Source: Xanthomonas hortorum (GTDB lineage: Bacteria > Pseudomonadota > Gammaproteobacteria > Xanthomonadales > Xanthomonadaceae). From it: 23,671 nt of DNA. Of the stretch, positions 7,009-15,535 are shown in pieces (within the stretch, counting starts at the first letter, position 1; every line of letters begins with the position of its first letter). A program made the translations under genes and the position numbers. Where the stretch lies: NCBI RefSeq assembly GCF_002940005.1, contig NZ_MDEF01000081.1; one strand, written 5' to 3'. The notes beneath the pieces were generated by a model that saw nothing but the letters and a program-made list of their open reading frames with translations, had not been told where the DNA came from and did no database searches.

Positions 7009-8403
7009 ATGCACGACACGCGCGCGATTGCCTCGCACTTCGGTTGGTTCAAGCGCCGCCGCCAACTGCAACTGGACGAAGTCACCGTGGTCGACCGCCC
7101 GATGCTGCGCAAGGCCGTGGGTGCGGCCGCACTGGGCAATGCGATGGAGTGGTTCGACTTCGGCGTGTACGGCTATCTGGCGGTGACCTTGGGGCAGGTG
7201 TTCTTCCCCGCGAGCAATCCCACCGCGCAGTTGATTGCGACCTTTGCCACGTTCACCGTCGCATTTTTGGTGCGGCCGATCGGCGGGCTGGTGTTCGGCC
7301 CGCTCGGCGACCGCTATGGGCGGCAGAAAGTGCTGGCGGCCACCATGATCCTGATGGCGTTGGGCACCTTCAGCATCGGCTTGATCCCGTCCCATGCAAC
7401 CATCGGCGTGTGGGCGCCGGTGTTGCTGCTGTTGGCGCGGCTGCTGCAAGGCTTTTCCACCGGCGGCGAATATGGCGGCGCAGCGACCTTCATCGCCGAA
7501 TACGCCACCGACCGCAATCGCGGTTTGATGGGCAGCTGGCTGGAATTCGGCACGCTGGGCGGTTACATCGCCGGTGCGGCCACGGTGACTGCATTGCACA
7601 TGGCCTTGAGCCAGACACAGATGCTCGATTGGGGCTGGCGCATCCCGTTTCTGGTCGCCGGCCCGTTGGGGTTGCTGGGCCTGTACATGCGTATGAAGCT
7701 GGAAGAAACCCCGGCGTTTCGTGCCTATACCGCCCAGTCGGAACAACGCGAACGGCAAACCGCAGGGCAGGGCCTGCTCACGCTGCTGCGCCTGCATTGG
7801 CCGCAGTTGCTCAAGTGCGTTGGGATGGTGCTGGTGTTCAACGTCACCGACTACATGCTGCTGACCTACATGCCCAGCTACCTCAGCGTCACCATGGGCT
7901 ATGCCGAGAGCAAGGGCCTGTTGCTGATCATCCTGGTGATGCTGGTGATGATGCCGCTCAACATTGTCGGCGGCCTGTTCAGCGACAAGCTGGGCCGCCG
8001 CCCGATGATCATCGGTGCCTGCATTGCCCTGTTCGTGTTGGCGATCCCGTGCCTGATGCTGATCGGCAGCGGCCACGACGGGCTGATCTTCGCCGGGCTG
8101 ATGCTGCTGGGCCTGGCGCTGGTGTGCTTCACCAGTTCGATGCCCTCCACGTTGCCGGCGCTGTTCTACACACCGGTGCGCTACAGCGCGCTGTCGATCG
8201 GCTTCAACGTCTCGGTGTCGTTGTTTGGCGGCACCACGCCGTTGGTCACTGCCTGGCTGGTGGAGCGCACCGGCGACCCGCTGGTGCCGGCGTACTACCT
8301 GATGGGCGCGGCCGCGATCGGGTTGGTGACCATGCTGTTCGTGCGCGAAACCGCCGGCCGTGGCCACCGATGCCGAAGCACGCGCGCTGTTGCAGGCCGA
8401 TAG
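7009..8403 (+). CDS. MFS transporter of the ProP/metabolite:H+ symporter type, C-terminus frameshifted
   Basis: 464-residue, 12-TM major facilitator. 'GNAMEWFDFGVYGYL' in TM1 and the loop 2-3 motif 'GPLGDRYGRQKVL' identify the metabolite:H+ symporter group containing the proline/betaine carrier ProP and dicarboxylate/shikimate carriers. The inner-loop repeat 'GGLFSDKLGRRPM' is present in the second half. Substrate is inferred as an osmolyte such as proline or betaine, with moderate certainty. The start at 7009 is preceded by GGAGA at good spacing; an ATG at 6994 is also in frame. The 12-TM core is intact, but after 'FVRETAGR' (about 8358) the frame runs into 14 unlikely residues and stops at 8401-8403. 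The next frame from 8360 reads VATDAEARALLQADSPVTV... to a TAA at 8471-8473 with very high third-position GC and looks like the genuine tail. Transport is probably unaffected. Confidence 0.85.
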   Translation: MHDTRAIASHFGWFKRRRQLQLDEVTVVDRPMLRKAVGAAALGNAMEWFDFGVYGYLAVTLGQVFFPASNPTAQLIATFATFTVAFLVRPIGGLVFGPLGDRYGRQKVLAATMILMALGTFSIGLIPSHATIGVWAPVLLLLARLLQGFSTGGEYGGAATFIAEYATDRNRGLMGSWLEFGTLGGYIAGAATVTALHMALSQTQMLDWGWRIPFLVAGPLGLLGLYMRMKLEETPAFRAYTAQSEQRERQTAGQGLLTLLRLHWPQLLKCVGMVLVFNVTDYMLLTYMPSYLSVTMGYAESKGLLLIILVMLVMMPLNIVGGLFSDKLGRRPMIIGACIALFVLAIPCLMLIGSGHDGLIFAGLMLLGLALVCFTSSMPSTLPALFYTPVRYSALSIGFNVSVSLFGGTTPLVTAWLVERTGDPLVPAYYLMGAAAIGLVTMLFVRETAGRGHRCRSTRAVAGR

Positions 8404-8473
8404 CCCGGTGACGGTGGATGCGCAGCTGCCACTGCGCCCCGCGCCCTCCATGGGCCAGCCGCGCACGGCGTAA
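8360..8473 (+). pseudogene. Displaced C-terminal tail of the MFS transporter
   Basis: Read in the frame starting at 8360 this gives 37 residues, VATDAEARALLQADSP...PSMGQPRTA, ending at TAA 8471-8473. Nearly every codon ends in G or C, as in the rest of the gene, while the frame actually entered by the transporter gives an Arg-rich nonsense tail. It is best explained by an indel (or a deletion between short GCCGGCC repeats) near 8352-8360. A soluble tail after TM12 is normal for ProP relatives. Confidence 0.6.
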
Positions 8474-8492
8474 GCGGGCTCGGCGCAGCGTG

Positions 8493-8511
8493 GATGCGCG
8501 TGATGCGCATC
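8493..8511. terminator. Hairpin between convergent genes
   Basis: GATGCGC (8493-8499) and GCGCATC (8505-8511) form a seven-base stem between the transporter tail and the stop of the convergent SRPBCC gene. No T-run on either side; a weak bidirectional terminator candidate. Confidence 0.3.
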
Positions 8512-8515
8512 GGGC

Positions 8516-8965
8516 TCAATGCAGGTTGGGCGCAAGCATGTCGGCCGAGGGCATGCCTTCGCCGGTTTCCACATAGCGTTTGAGGCTGCTGCCCAGGAAG
8601 AAGCGCCAGCCGCGCGCGCAGGCCTCCTTGCACGGCGATTCGCGATAACCGGACTGGACGAACTCCACCTGCGTGCCCTGGCTGGTGGAGTGCAGCTCGA
8701 AGCGCATCACGGTGCCTTTCCATGCATCCGAATCGAGCATGTTGGAGTCGTGGCAACGCCAGCACACCAGGCGATGATCGGCGCCCTCGTCGATGCTCAA
8801 CTCCACCCGCCAGCCCTGACGGCTCCAGTCCAGCCGCACCCTGCCGTTGCCCAGGCTCACCTCGCGCGTCCACCAGCGGGCCAGCTGCCTTGGCTCGGAC
8901 AGCGCAGCGGAAACCACTTCCGGCGCGGCGGCAATGACGATGCTGTGGCGGATCTCACGATTCAT
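8516..8965 (-). CDS. SRPBCC (AHSA1-like) domain protein
   Basis: 149-residue soluble protein beginning MNREIRHSIVIAAAPEVVSAAL, with 'EPRQLARWWTREVSLGNGRVRL' next. This is the N-terminal strand, helix and 'WW' turn of the START/Bet v1-like SRPBCC fold as found in the AHSA1/YndB group. Later 'VEFVQSGYRESPCKEACARGWRFFLGSSLKRYVETGEG' is the long C-terminal helix of that fold. These proteins bind hydrophobic ligands; the bacterial role is not known. The start at 8965 fits the fold; the frame upstream to 9208 is antisense to the EcsC gene and was rejected. Divergent from the EcsC-family gene over a 147-bp spacer, convergent with the transporter. Confidence 0.85.
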   Translation of the reverse strand: MNREIRHSIVIAAAPEVVSAALSEPRQLARWWTREVSLGNGRVRLDWSRQGWRVELSIDEGADHRLVCWRCHDSNMLDSDAWKGTVMRFELHSTSQGTQVEFVQSGYRESPCKEACARGWRFFLGSSLKRYVETGEGMPSADMLAPNLH

Positions 8966-9112
8966 CTGGTGGGCATTCGCAGCGTAGATCCCGATGATCG
9001 CGCATTTTGCAGGCCAATTGCAGGATTGTCCTGGCACTGCACAGTTCGCTCGTCTAACGCTCACATGGCGCTGGGTACCATCGGGGCGGACCCCTAACGA
9101 CGAAGAACAGGC

Positions 9113-9931
9113 ATGACGACGCTTCCGATACCAGTGATGGACGTTGCCGCGCAACGCGATCTGGCCACGGCGCACGCGCTGTTGGAAAACCCCGGTGTGG
9201 CAGCGCAACTTGCCAATGCGCTGGGCGCGCCGATCGAGAGTCTGATCACCAAGCGGCTACCGAAAATGCTGACCCGCAGCATCGATGGGGTCACCCGCCG
9301 CGCATTGCAGGTGGCAATGAAATCGGCATTGCTCAGCTTGCGCGGCCAGGCCGATACACAGCAGCCCGCCTCCACCGCGCGGCACACCATGGTGGTGGCT
9401 GTCGCGGGCGGCGCAGGCGGATTTTTCGGATTGCCCGGTCTCTTGGTGGAGTTGCCGGTGACCACCACGGTGATGCTGCGCTCCATCGCCGATATCGCAC
9501 GCTCGGAAGGCGAATCGCTGCACGATCCGGAAACGGCTCTAGCCTGTCTGGAAGTGCTGGCACATGGCGGACGCAGCGTCAGCGATGACGGTGCGGAGTC
9601 TGGCTATTTCGCCGTACGCGCGGCCATGGCGCAGCAACTCAGCGCCGCCGCGCATTACGTGGCCGCACATGGTTTCGCCAGCAAGGGCGCGCCGGCGCTG
9701 GTGTCGTTGGTGTCGCGCGTTGCGGCCAAGTTCTCGGTCAACGTGGGCGAAAAACTCGCGGTGCAGGCGGTGCCGCTGGTGGGTGCTGTGAGTGGCGCAA
9801 CGCTCAATACCGTGTTCATGCGCCACTTCCAGGCGATGGCACGCGGGCATTTCATCGTGCGCCGGCTGGAGCGGCGCTTTGGAGAAGAGGCCGTGCGGCG
9901 TGCGTATGACGCATTGCCTGCACCGCGTTGA
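9113..9931 (+). CDS. EcsC family protein
   Basis: 272-residue protein. The central hydrophobic, Gly-rich stretch 'MVVAVAGGAGGFFGLPGLLVELPVTTTVMLRSIADIARSEGE' (about residues 93-134) and the C-terminal 'LVGAVSGATLNTVFMRHFQAMARGHFIVRRLERRFG' are typical of the EcsC family (named after a Bacillus ABC-exporter accessory protein). The region may associate with the membrane, but no classic TM helix pair or signal peptide is clear. Biochemical role unknown. The start at 9113 follows a weak AAGAA purine stretch. It is isolated: the SRPBCC gene diverges upstream and a type I palindromic repeat begins 53 bp past the stop, where it may serve as a terminator. Confidence 0.83.
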   Translation: MTTLPIPVMDVAAQRDLATAHALLENPGVAAQLANALGAPIESLITKRLPKMLTRSIDGVTRRALQVAMKSALLSLRGQADTQQPASTARHTMVVAVAGGAGGFFGLPGLLVELPVTTTVMLRSIADIARSEGESLHDPETALACLEVLAHGGRSVSDDGAESGYFAVRAAMAQQLSAAAHYVAAHGFASKGAPALVSLVSRVAAKFSVNVGEKLAVQAVPLVGAVSGATLNTVFMRHFQAMARGHFIVRRLERRFGEEAVRRAYDALPAPR

Positions 9932-9984
9932 GATTCAGATAGCACCTCATAGGACGCCCGCGCGGCATGTACTGTTCGCACCTG

Positions 9985-10140
9985 CGCACCGACCATTTCG
10001 ACTGGTCCTTGCCCGCCCACCGTCGCGGGACCTTACACGGCATGGATGCCGCGTAAGAGCCTACATGGACGTACTTGCGGCGTGTCACGCGATGGTGGGC
10101 GGGCAAGGGCCCTGCAGCAAACCCGCAGATCAGCCGCTCT
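9985..10140 (+). repeat. Type I palindromic element, copy 1
   Basis: About 156 bp from GCGCACCGACCATT to CAGATCAGCCGCTCT. Outer arms CCTTGCCCGCCCACCG (left) and GGTGGGCGGGCAAGG (right), continued inward by a GCGGGAC/GTCACGC segment, form an approximately 25-bp stem. Inside are the hairpin TTACACGGCAT/ATGCCGCGTAA around GG and a second small palindrome TACATGGACGTA. Begins 53 bp after the EcsC stop. Confidence 0.9.
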
Positions 10141-10245
10141 ACAACCAAAGCATCCACACCAATTGATTACCTCTCAAGGCGACCGAGAGATCGAGCTTCA
10201 GCGTCGTTTGGATGTTCAAAGCCACGTTGGTCGGCGTTGGTCGAG

Positions 10246-10354
10246 GGCGCGATGCGCTCACCGCTTGCGAGACACGCCGCAAGTACGTCCATGTAGGCTC
10301 GGTGGCGGCATCCATGCCGCCACACGGTCCCGCAATCGGTGAGCGCATCGCACC
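10246..10354 (-). repeat. Type II palindromic element, copy 1 (inverted)
   Basis: Shares the core with type I (AAGTACGTCCATGTAGGCTC, then a GCGGCAT/ATGCCGC hairpin) but has different arms: GCGATGCGCTCACCG on the left and CGGTGAGCGCATCGC on the right, perfectly complementary. The inner hairpin is GTGGCGGCAT/ATGCCGCCAC. It faces the neighbouring type I copy, 106 bp away. Confidence 0.88.
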
Positions 10355-10563
10355 TGCTCATTTGGCTGTGTGCTGATGGAAACTACAAAACCGACTGCGC
10401 TCACTTACTTGTTGGACGTAGTAGTTCACTGACCTCCAAGTCTTGCGTTGATCCGTCGGTCATTCCCGCTGATCTGCGCGGTGATCGCTTGCAAGCAGAG
10501 GTTTGGATGCACGATGCCACTGCGACACGTCACAATCACTTTCGCCTATGTCGGACCTCCTCC

Positions 10564-11208
10564 ATGAGCAAACCTTTTTCGCCAGCGTCCGCGCGCAACC
10601 GTGACCCGATCCTCGCGGTATTGCAGCGGCACTTTGCCGACCGTCGTCATGTGTTGGAGATCGGTGCAGGCACCGGGCAGCACGCGGTGCATTTTGCGGC
10701 GGCGATGCCGTGGCTGCGTTGGCAGGCGAGCGATCATCCCGATCATCTGCCGGGCATGACGCAGTGGCTGGACGAGGCGGCATTGCCAAATACGCCGCCA
10801 CCGATTCCGTTGCAGGCGGTGCTGACGCCGACGCCGACGCCGGGTCTGGCACCGGCACCGCCGTTGCCGATCGTGCAAGCGGGAGAGGTTGCCGGCTATG
10901 ACGCTGTATATAGCGCCAATACCTTGCACATCATGGGCTGGCCGCAGGTGCAGGCCTTGTTTGCGGGATTGCCTGCGGTGATGGCGCCGGATGCGCTGCT
11001 GGTGGTGTATGGACCGTTCAACCGCGATGGGCAATTCACCAGCGACAGCAATCGCGCATTCGATGCGATGCTGCGTGAGCGCGATGCGGCCTCGGGGATT
11101 CGCGATGCAGAGGCGGTGGATGCATTGGCGGAGCAGGTGGGGTTGCGGTTGGTGGAAGATGTGGCGTTGCCGGCAAATAATGTATGTCGGGTGTGGCGGC
11201 GAGCGTAA
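10564..11208 (+). CDS. DUF938 family SAM-dependent methyltransferase-like protein
   Basis: 214 residues. 'HVLEIGAGTGQHAVHFA' (residues 29-45) is motif I of a class I SAM-methyltransferase fold. 'WQASDHPDHLPGM' supplies the acidic/ribose-binding loop, and 'DAVYSANTLHIMGWPQVQALFAGL' plus 'LLVVYGPFNRDGQFTSDSNRAFDAMLRERD' are signatures of the DUF938 family. No substrate is known for the family. A short Thr/Pro/Ala-rich stretch (about residues 87-103), built on tandem ACGCCG hexamers, looks like an insertion in the fold. The start at 10564 has no good Shine-Dalgarno (CTCCTCC precedes it), and the frame is open upstream, but the upstream sequence is repeat-derived. Palindromic repeats lie on both sides, so the gene is transcriptionally isolated. 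Confidence 0.85.
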   Translation: MSKPFSPASARNRDPILAVLQRHFADRRHVLEIGAGTGQHAVHFAAAMPWLRWQASDHPDHLPGMTQWLDEAALPNTPPPIPLQAVLTPTPTPGLAPAPPLPIVQAGEVAGYDAVYSANTLHIMGWPQVQALFAGLPAVMAPDALLVVYGPFNRDGQFTSDSNRAFDAMLRERDAASGIRDAEAVDALAEQVGLRLVEDVALPANNVCRVWRRA

Positions 11209-11231
11209 GTCGGTTGCTTTTTGAAAAGCAC

Positions 11232-11388
11232 GCACACCGACCATCTTGATTGGTCCTTGCCCGCCCACCGTCGCGGGACCTTACGCGGCATGGATGCCGC
11301 GTAAGAGCTTACAAGGACGTACTTGCAGCGTGTCCCGCGATGGTGGGCGGGCAAGGGCCCTGCAGCCAAACCACAGATCAGCCGCTCT
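11232..11388 (+). repeat. Type I palindromic element, copy 2
   Basis: About 157 bp from GCACACCGACCATCTT to CAGATCAGCCGCTCT, same orientation and boundaries as copy 1. It lies between the ends of the DUF938 gene (24 bp away) and the leftward TldD-MoxR gene train, where its long stem could terminate both transcripts. Confidence 0.9.
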
Positions 11389-11484
11389 CCACCTGATCCT
11401 ACAGCCACGACAGGACACTCAAAATTTCGAGCCGTGAAAGCGGCATCGCACCCATGCGCTGATGCAGGTTGGCGCGGCAGCAAC

Positions 11485-13254
11485 TCAGCGCCTGCGTCGT
11501 TCCAGCCACCACAACGCCGTGGCCAGCGTGAGCCAGGCCAATAGCCACGGCCAGCGGGTGCCGGGTTGGGCTATTGGCGTGCTAAGGGTCGCGTTTGTGT
11601 TGGTTGCTTTGGCGGCCATCGCAAGGGTGGCGTCGCGGGTTTGTTGGCTATGCAAGGCGGGGGCGTCGACGGGCGCGCGGACATAGAGCCAGCGTTGTGC
11701 TGTGCCGGTTTGCAGGCGATGCCAGCCTGCGCTTGTGGGCCAGTAGGCGGCGCATGCCTGGGCGCTGCTGGTGGGGTCGATCAGCAACGGTTGGGCTGGA
11801 CCGGTTGGCCCGGTGACATGTGCGTCTGCAGCGAGACCGCACAGTGACATGCGCTGTTGCGACCAGCCTTCTTGCACCGGGGCGGGTGCGGTGCCACCCG
11901 CGCGGGCGACGGTGCCGAACAGCTGCGCCCACAGCGCGGCATGCAGGTCGCTGCGGCCGGCCAATACCAACGCGAAGCTGTCTTCGATCAGGGCGATGCC
12001 GATGCGGCCGCGGCCTTGTGCGTGCCACCAGCCCAGCGCGCTGCCGTCGTCGGCGCGTGCTGCAATCACTGCCTCGGCATCTTGCGGTTGCAGATCGCGG
12101 CGTTGCAGCGGTGGAAGTGCGGCAGTGTCGGCAGGGGCTGCAGCTGGATCGATGGACGGTGCGGCCGATGACAGCGATCGCGGGGCGGCGATTGCAGTGC
12201 TGGTCGTTCCGCCGGTTGTCGCAAAGCCGAGCGCGTTGAGTGCTGCGCGGGTGCCGGCATCCAGTGGTCCGTCGGTGCGTACCAGCACGCCCAGGCCGCG
12301 GTCGATCGCGGCGCGCACGGTTTGGCGTTGCGCGTTGCCCAGCGTGACCAGGCGGCGTTGGTCGATGACCAGCAGGTCGAGCTTGTCCAGGCTGGCGGCG
12401 TCCAGCGCAGCGCCTTCGCCCAGTTGCACGCCGGGGCCGACCGCGATCTGGCTGCGCACGTCCAGCCCGGCATCGCTGGCCCAGCGGCGCAGGTATTTCA
12501 GTTCCGGCTGCGGTGCGCCGGCCAGCAACAGCACACGCGCGGACGGCACTGCGGTGATCAGCACCGGCACCTGCACGCGGCTGCGTTCGGCGCCTGCGGC
12601 ATCGCGCAGGCGCAGGGCGAACACCACCTGCCCCGCTGCGCGCGCCAGGCCACGCAGATGCACCTGGCCGGTTGCGTTGGCCACGGCGGTGTCGACCACC
12701 TGGCCGGCGGGGTCGAGCAGCTCCACCCGTGCTGCCGGCAGGCCCTGGACACGGGCGCTGATGGCGAAGGTTTCGCCGGGGGCGACCGGTGACGGTGGCG
12801 AGACGGCGACCAGACCCTGCGGTGCCGGATTCAGCGCCAGTCGCAGCGGTACGCCAAGTGCGTTGCGGTCGCGTGCCGGCAGGCCGGTGCCATGCACGAC
12901 CACTGCGGTGGTGCCGGGCGCGCGGCGCAGGGCGGTGGCCAGATCCGGTACGCGTGCCACGCCTGCCAGCGCAGGCGCTTCGGGCAAGGCGACCCATTGC
13001 GCCGCATTCGGGCCGACCTGAGCTGCCGTAGTGCCTGCGGTGGCGACGTGCAGCTCGCTCGTGCTGCCAGCGCGCGGGGGCGGCAGCAGCACCGGGTACA
13101 GCAGACCCGCGAGCAGCGGTTGAGAGGCGAGCAACAGCCACAGCCTGGCGCGCGAATGTGGTTGCCGAGCGTGTGCGCGTAACAGCCGGAACCAGCCGAC
13201 GACGACCAGTACGAATAGTGCAGAACCAACCAGCCAGGGCAGTGACAGCGTCAT
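11485..13254 (-). CDS. Membrane protein with central amidotransferase-like domain, last gene of MoxR cluster
   Basis: 589 residues. Two N-terminal TM helices (about 5-24, 'WLVGSALFVLVVVGWF', and 38-58) and one C-terminal TM helix just before the final WLERRRR frame a large presumably periplasmic region. This begins with beta-rich domains ('LVAVSPPSPVAPGETFAISARVQGL') and continues into an alpha/beta segment ('SARVLLLAGAPQPELKYLRRWASDAGLDV', 'LDLLVIDQRRLVTL', 'GLGVLVRTDGPLD') that resembles the class I glutamine-amidotransferase-like domains of proteins encoded with MoxR/DUF58 genes. No catalytic Cys was identified, so an enzymatic role is doubtful. The ATG overlaps the stop of the DUF4175 gene (ATGA at 13251-13254), so translation is coupled. 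Function is unknown, probably a structural partner in the complex. Confidence 0.8.
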   Translation of the reverse strand: MTLSLPWLVGSALFVLVVVGWFRLLRAHARQPHSRARLWLLLASQPLLAGLLYPVLLPPPRAGSTSELHVATAGTTAAQVGPNAAQWVALPEAPALAGVARVPDLATALRRAPGTTAVVVHGTGLPARDRNALGVPLRLALNPAPQGLVAVSPPSPVAPGETFAISARVQGLPAARVELLDPAGQVVDTAVANATGQVHLRGLARAAGQVVFALRLRDAAGAERSRVQVPVLITAVPSARVLLLAGAPQPELKYLRRWASDAGLDVRSQIAVGPGVQLGEGAALDAASLDKLDLLVIDQRRLVTLGNAQRQTVRAAIDRGLGVLVRTDGPLDAGTRAALNALGFATTGGTTSTAIAAPRSLSSAAPSIDPAAAPADTAALPPLQRRDLQPQDAEAVIAARADDGSALGWWHAQGRGRIGIALIEDSFALVLAGRSDLHAALWAQLFGTVARAGGTAPAPVQEGWSQQRMSLCGLAADAHVTGPTGPAQPLLIDPTSSAQACAAYWPTSAGWHRLQTGTAQRWLYVRAPVDAPALHSQQTRDATLAMAAKATNTNATLSTPIAQPGTRWPWLLAWLTLATALWWLERRRR

Positions 13255-15535
13255 GGCTGCGGCTCCCGGCGCAGTGCATCCAGATAGCGTTGGCCGCGTG
13301 CGTCCGGTGTGGCGCGTCGGTGGACGGGCGCGGGCGGGGCGATGAGGGTGCGCCAGACCTGGGCACGCAGTTGGGCGCGACAGGCGGCGCAGCCGGGTTC
13401 GGCGCGCAGGGTTTCTACAGCCGCGGCCAGGCTCAGTGGATCGTGCAGGCGGTCTTGCTGGCGTTGCAGCCACTGCGCGTAGCGGGCCAGGGTGGCGTCC
13501 GGCACGGGTGCGGGTTCGCCCAGCGCGTCCCATAACTGCAGCGCGGACGGGTCGGGATCCGGGCGGGTGTCCAGCCCGGCGGCACGGTCGCCCAGGCCGG
13601 CGCGGTCGCCGCTCAGGCGCCGGCTTGGGTCGATCGGCGGCAGCTGCGTGCCGACCCGCGCCAGGTAGATGCGTTCGGCCTGCTGCACCTGCTTGATGAA
13701 GCCCAGCGCCTTGTTGGCATAAGGCAGCGCACGCTCGGGGTGGCCCTGGCGCAGCTCGCCCTCGGATTGCCACATCTGGTCCAGCGCGGCGCGCAGCAGG
13801 GCGCGCGTTTGCGGGTCGAGCAGGGTGGCGGCTTCGGCGTGGTCGTGGGTATGCCCGAATTCGGAGAGCACATCCTGCGCCTGGCCAAAGCTGCTGCGCT
13901 CGGGCCGGCCGTTGCTGTTGCCATGGTCATGGTCATGGTCGTGATCATCCAGCGCGGCGGCGCCGGGTTCGGATGCGGTGTGGTCGTGGTCGTGCGCGTC
14001 GTGCCCGTGTTCGTCCTGGGCGGGCGCGTGCGCTGTCGCCACAGGCGTTGCCGGTGCATCCGCAGTGGGCATGTCCGCGGTGGGCAGATCGTCGGCCGGT
14101 GCGTCGCTGGTGGGCGGGGCGTCGGCGGTCGGCGGGCCCTTGGGTGCGCCTTTGCTTTCTTCGCCGAGAAACTGGCCGTAGCGCAGCCGCAGCAGGCGCT
14201 GGTCCACGCCGATGGCGTCGGACCGCTTGAGATAGGCATCCGGGTCCAGGCGCGGCTTTTCCTTCAGCAATGCCTCGGCGTCGATGATGATCTGGCGCTG
14301 GCTGCGGAAGTAGGCCGGCAAGGTCTGTTTGACGCTGGCCTCCAGGCCGGCGGCCATGGTCTGTTCGGGCGGCGCCAGCGCAGGATCACGCTGGCGCTGC
14401 GGCCTTCCTGCGCGGCGGGTTGGCGGGTGTCGTGGACGATCAATTGGGCGATCAGGTCGTCGCCGGCCGCCATGCCCAGGGCCTGCGGCTGCAGCGTGGT
14501 GGAAAAGCCGCGCTGCCTGGCCGGGCCGCTGCCGGTGAGGGTGCGGCGCTGGATCTTGAAGGTAATGTTCTCGCCGCTGCCCTGGGCCAGGGTCAGGCGC
14601 AGCTCGGCGGTGGCGGCCACCGCGTAATCGTCGCTGGCTTCGAAGCGCAGCGTCCAGCCGGCATTGTTGGGCGTCCACAGCACCAGGCTTTGTTCGGGCG
14701 CCAATACGCGCACCTGCGGCGGGCGATCCGGCAGCACGTCGAGCCGATGCAGCTGGCGGTCTGCCGGCGCACCGTCGATGAGGATGCGGTACAGGCTGGC
14801 GCGCTCGGCAATCCACTGGCCTTGCCACTGATCGCTGCTGCCTTGCCGGGCCAGCGCGATGAGGCGGCCGTCGGTGAGCCGCAGCGCCACGCTGCGCGGG
14901 GCGGGGCTGACCTGCAGCTGCCAGTCCAGCCGGGTGCCGGTTGGCACGCGCGCATCCAGGCCGGGCAGGCGTGCGGGCGCCCAGCCGGTGTAAGCGGGCG
15001 GGATGCTGTGTAGCTGTGCCTGACGCAGCGTGGGAGCGCCGGTGCCGGCACGGGCGGCGGCGACGCGGTCGTTGCTTGGCGCGGGCTGGGTGGCGCGGTG
15101 CGGCCACAGCAGCAGTGCGACGCAGGCCAGCAGGCCGAGCAGGCTCCATGGCCAGGCGCGCCGCCACGGCCAGGCCGTGCGCAGGTCGCGCGGGGTGCTG
15201 CGCAGGCGTTGTTCCAGGCGCTGGCGTTGCAGGGCCTGCAACGGGCCGAGCTGCGCGGTCGAAGCGAACAGCAGGTCGCTGCTGTCTTCCAGATCTGCTT
15301 CGCGGTCCAGCCGGCGGATCAGCCAGGTCTGGTCCAGCCGGCGTGCCGCCAGCATCGCCGCCCCAATCAGTGCCAACACACCGGCAATGAGCAACGGCAC
15401 GATCGCCACATGCGCGCCGGTGCGCCAGGCCAGCACCGCCGGGAGGACGGCCAGCGGCAGCCCGAACAGCAGCACGCCTGCGGCCTGCCGCCGTCGCGCG
15501 GCCTGCCAGGCGTGGCGCAGCGCCGGCGTGCTCAT
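13251..15535 (-). pseudogene. DUF4175 family membrane protein, frameshifted
   Basis: Two open frames make one gene. The first (15535 down to about 14382) starts MSTPALRHAWQAARRR, has TM helices near residues 20-65 and 130-150, and carries the 'LHSIPPAYTGWAPARLPGLDARVPTGTRLDWQLQVSPAP' region of the DUF4175 family. After 'SASVIL' it runs into nonsense and stops at 14264. The second frame resumes with 'LAPPEQTMAAGLEASVKQTLPAYFRSQRQIIIDAEALL' and continues to TGA 13251-13253. Restoring one C near 14381-14383 (one G on the coding strand, CTGGCGCTGGCG) gives a continuous product of about 761 residues. Unrepaired, the product is 423 residues. The 3' part encodes an Asp/Ala/Pro-rich and a His/Asp-rich segment (about 13840-14020). 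The start overlaps the BatA stop (ATGA at 15532-15535). It could be a true mutation or a sequencing error. Confidence 0.8.

Larger units (their letters stand above)
9932..10563. other. Intergenic repeat cluster
   Basis: 632 bp without a supported gene, holding a type I element (9985-10140) and an inverted type II element (10246-10354). The remaining bases, including the 210 bp ahead of the DUF938 start, show no gene or clear promoter. Small open frames inside the repeats recur with each repeat copy and are artefacts. Confidence 0.7.

Noticed and set aside
6559..8574. 671-codon minus-strand open frame over the transporter
   Set aside because: Low-complexity His/Gln/Arg-rich translation opposite a clear 12-TM transporter; no domain or ribosome binding site.
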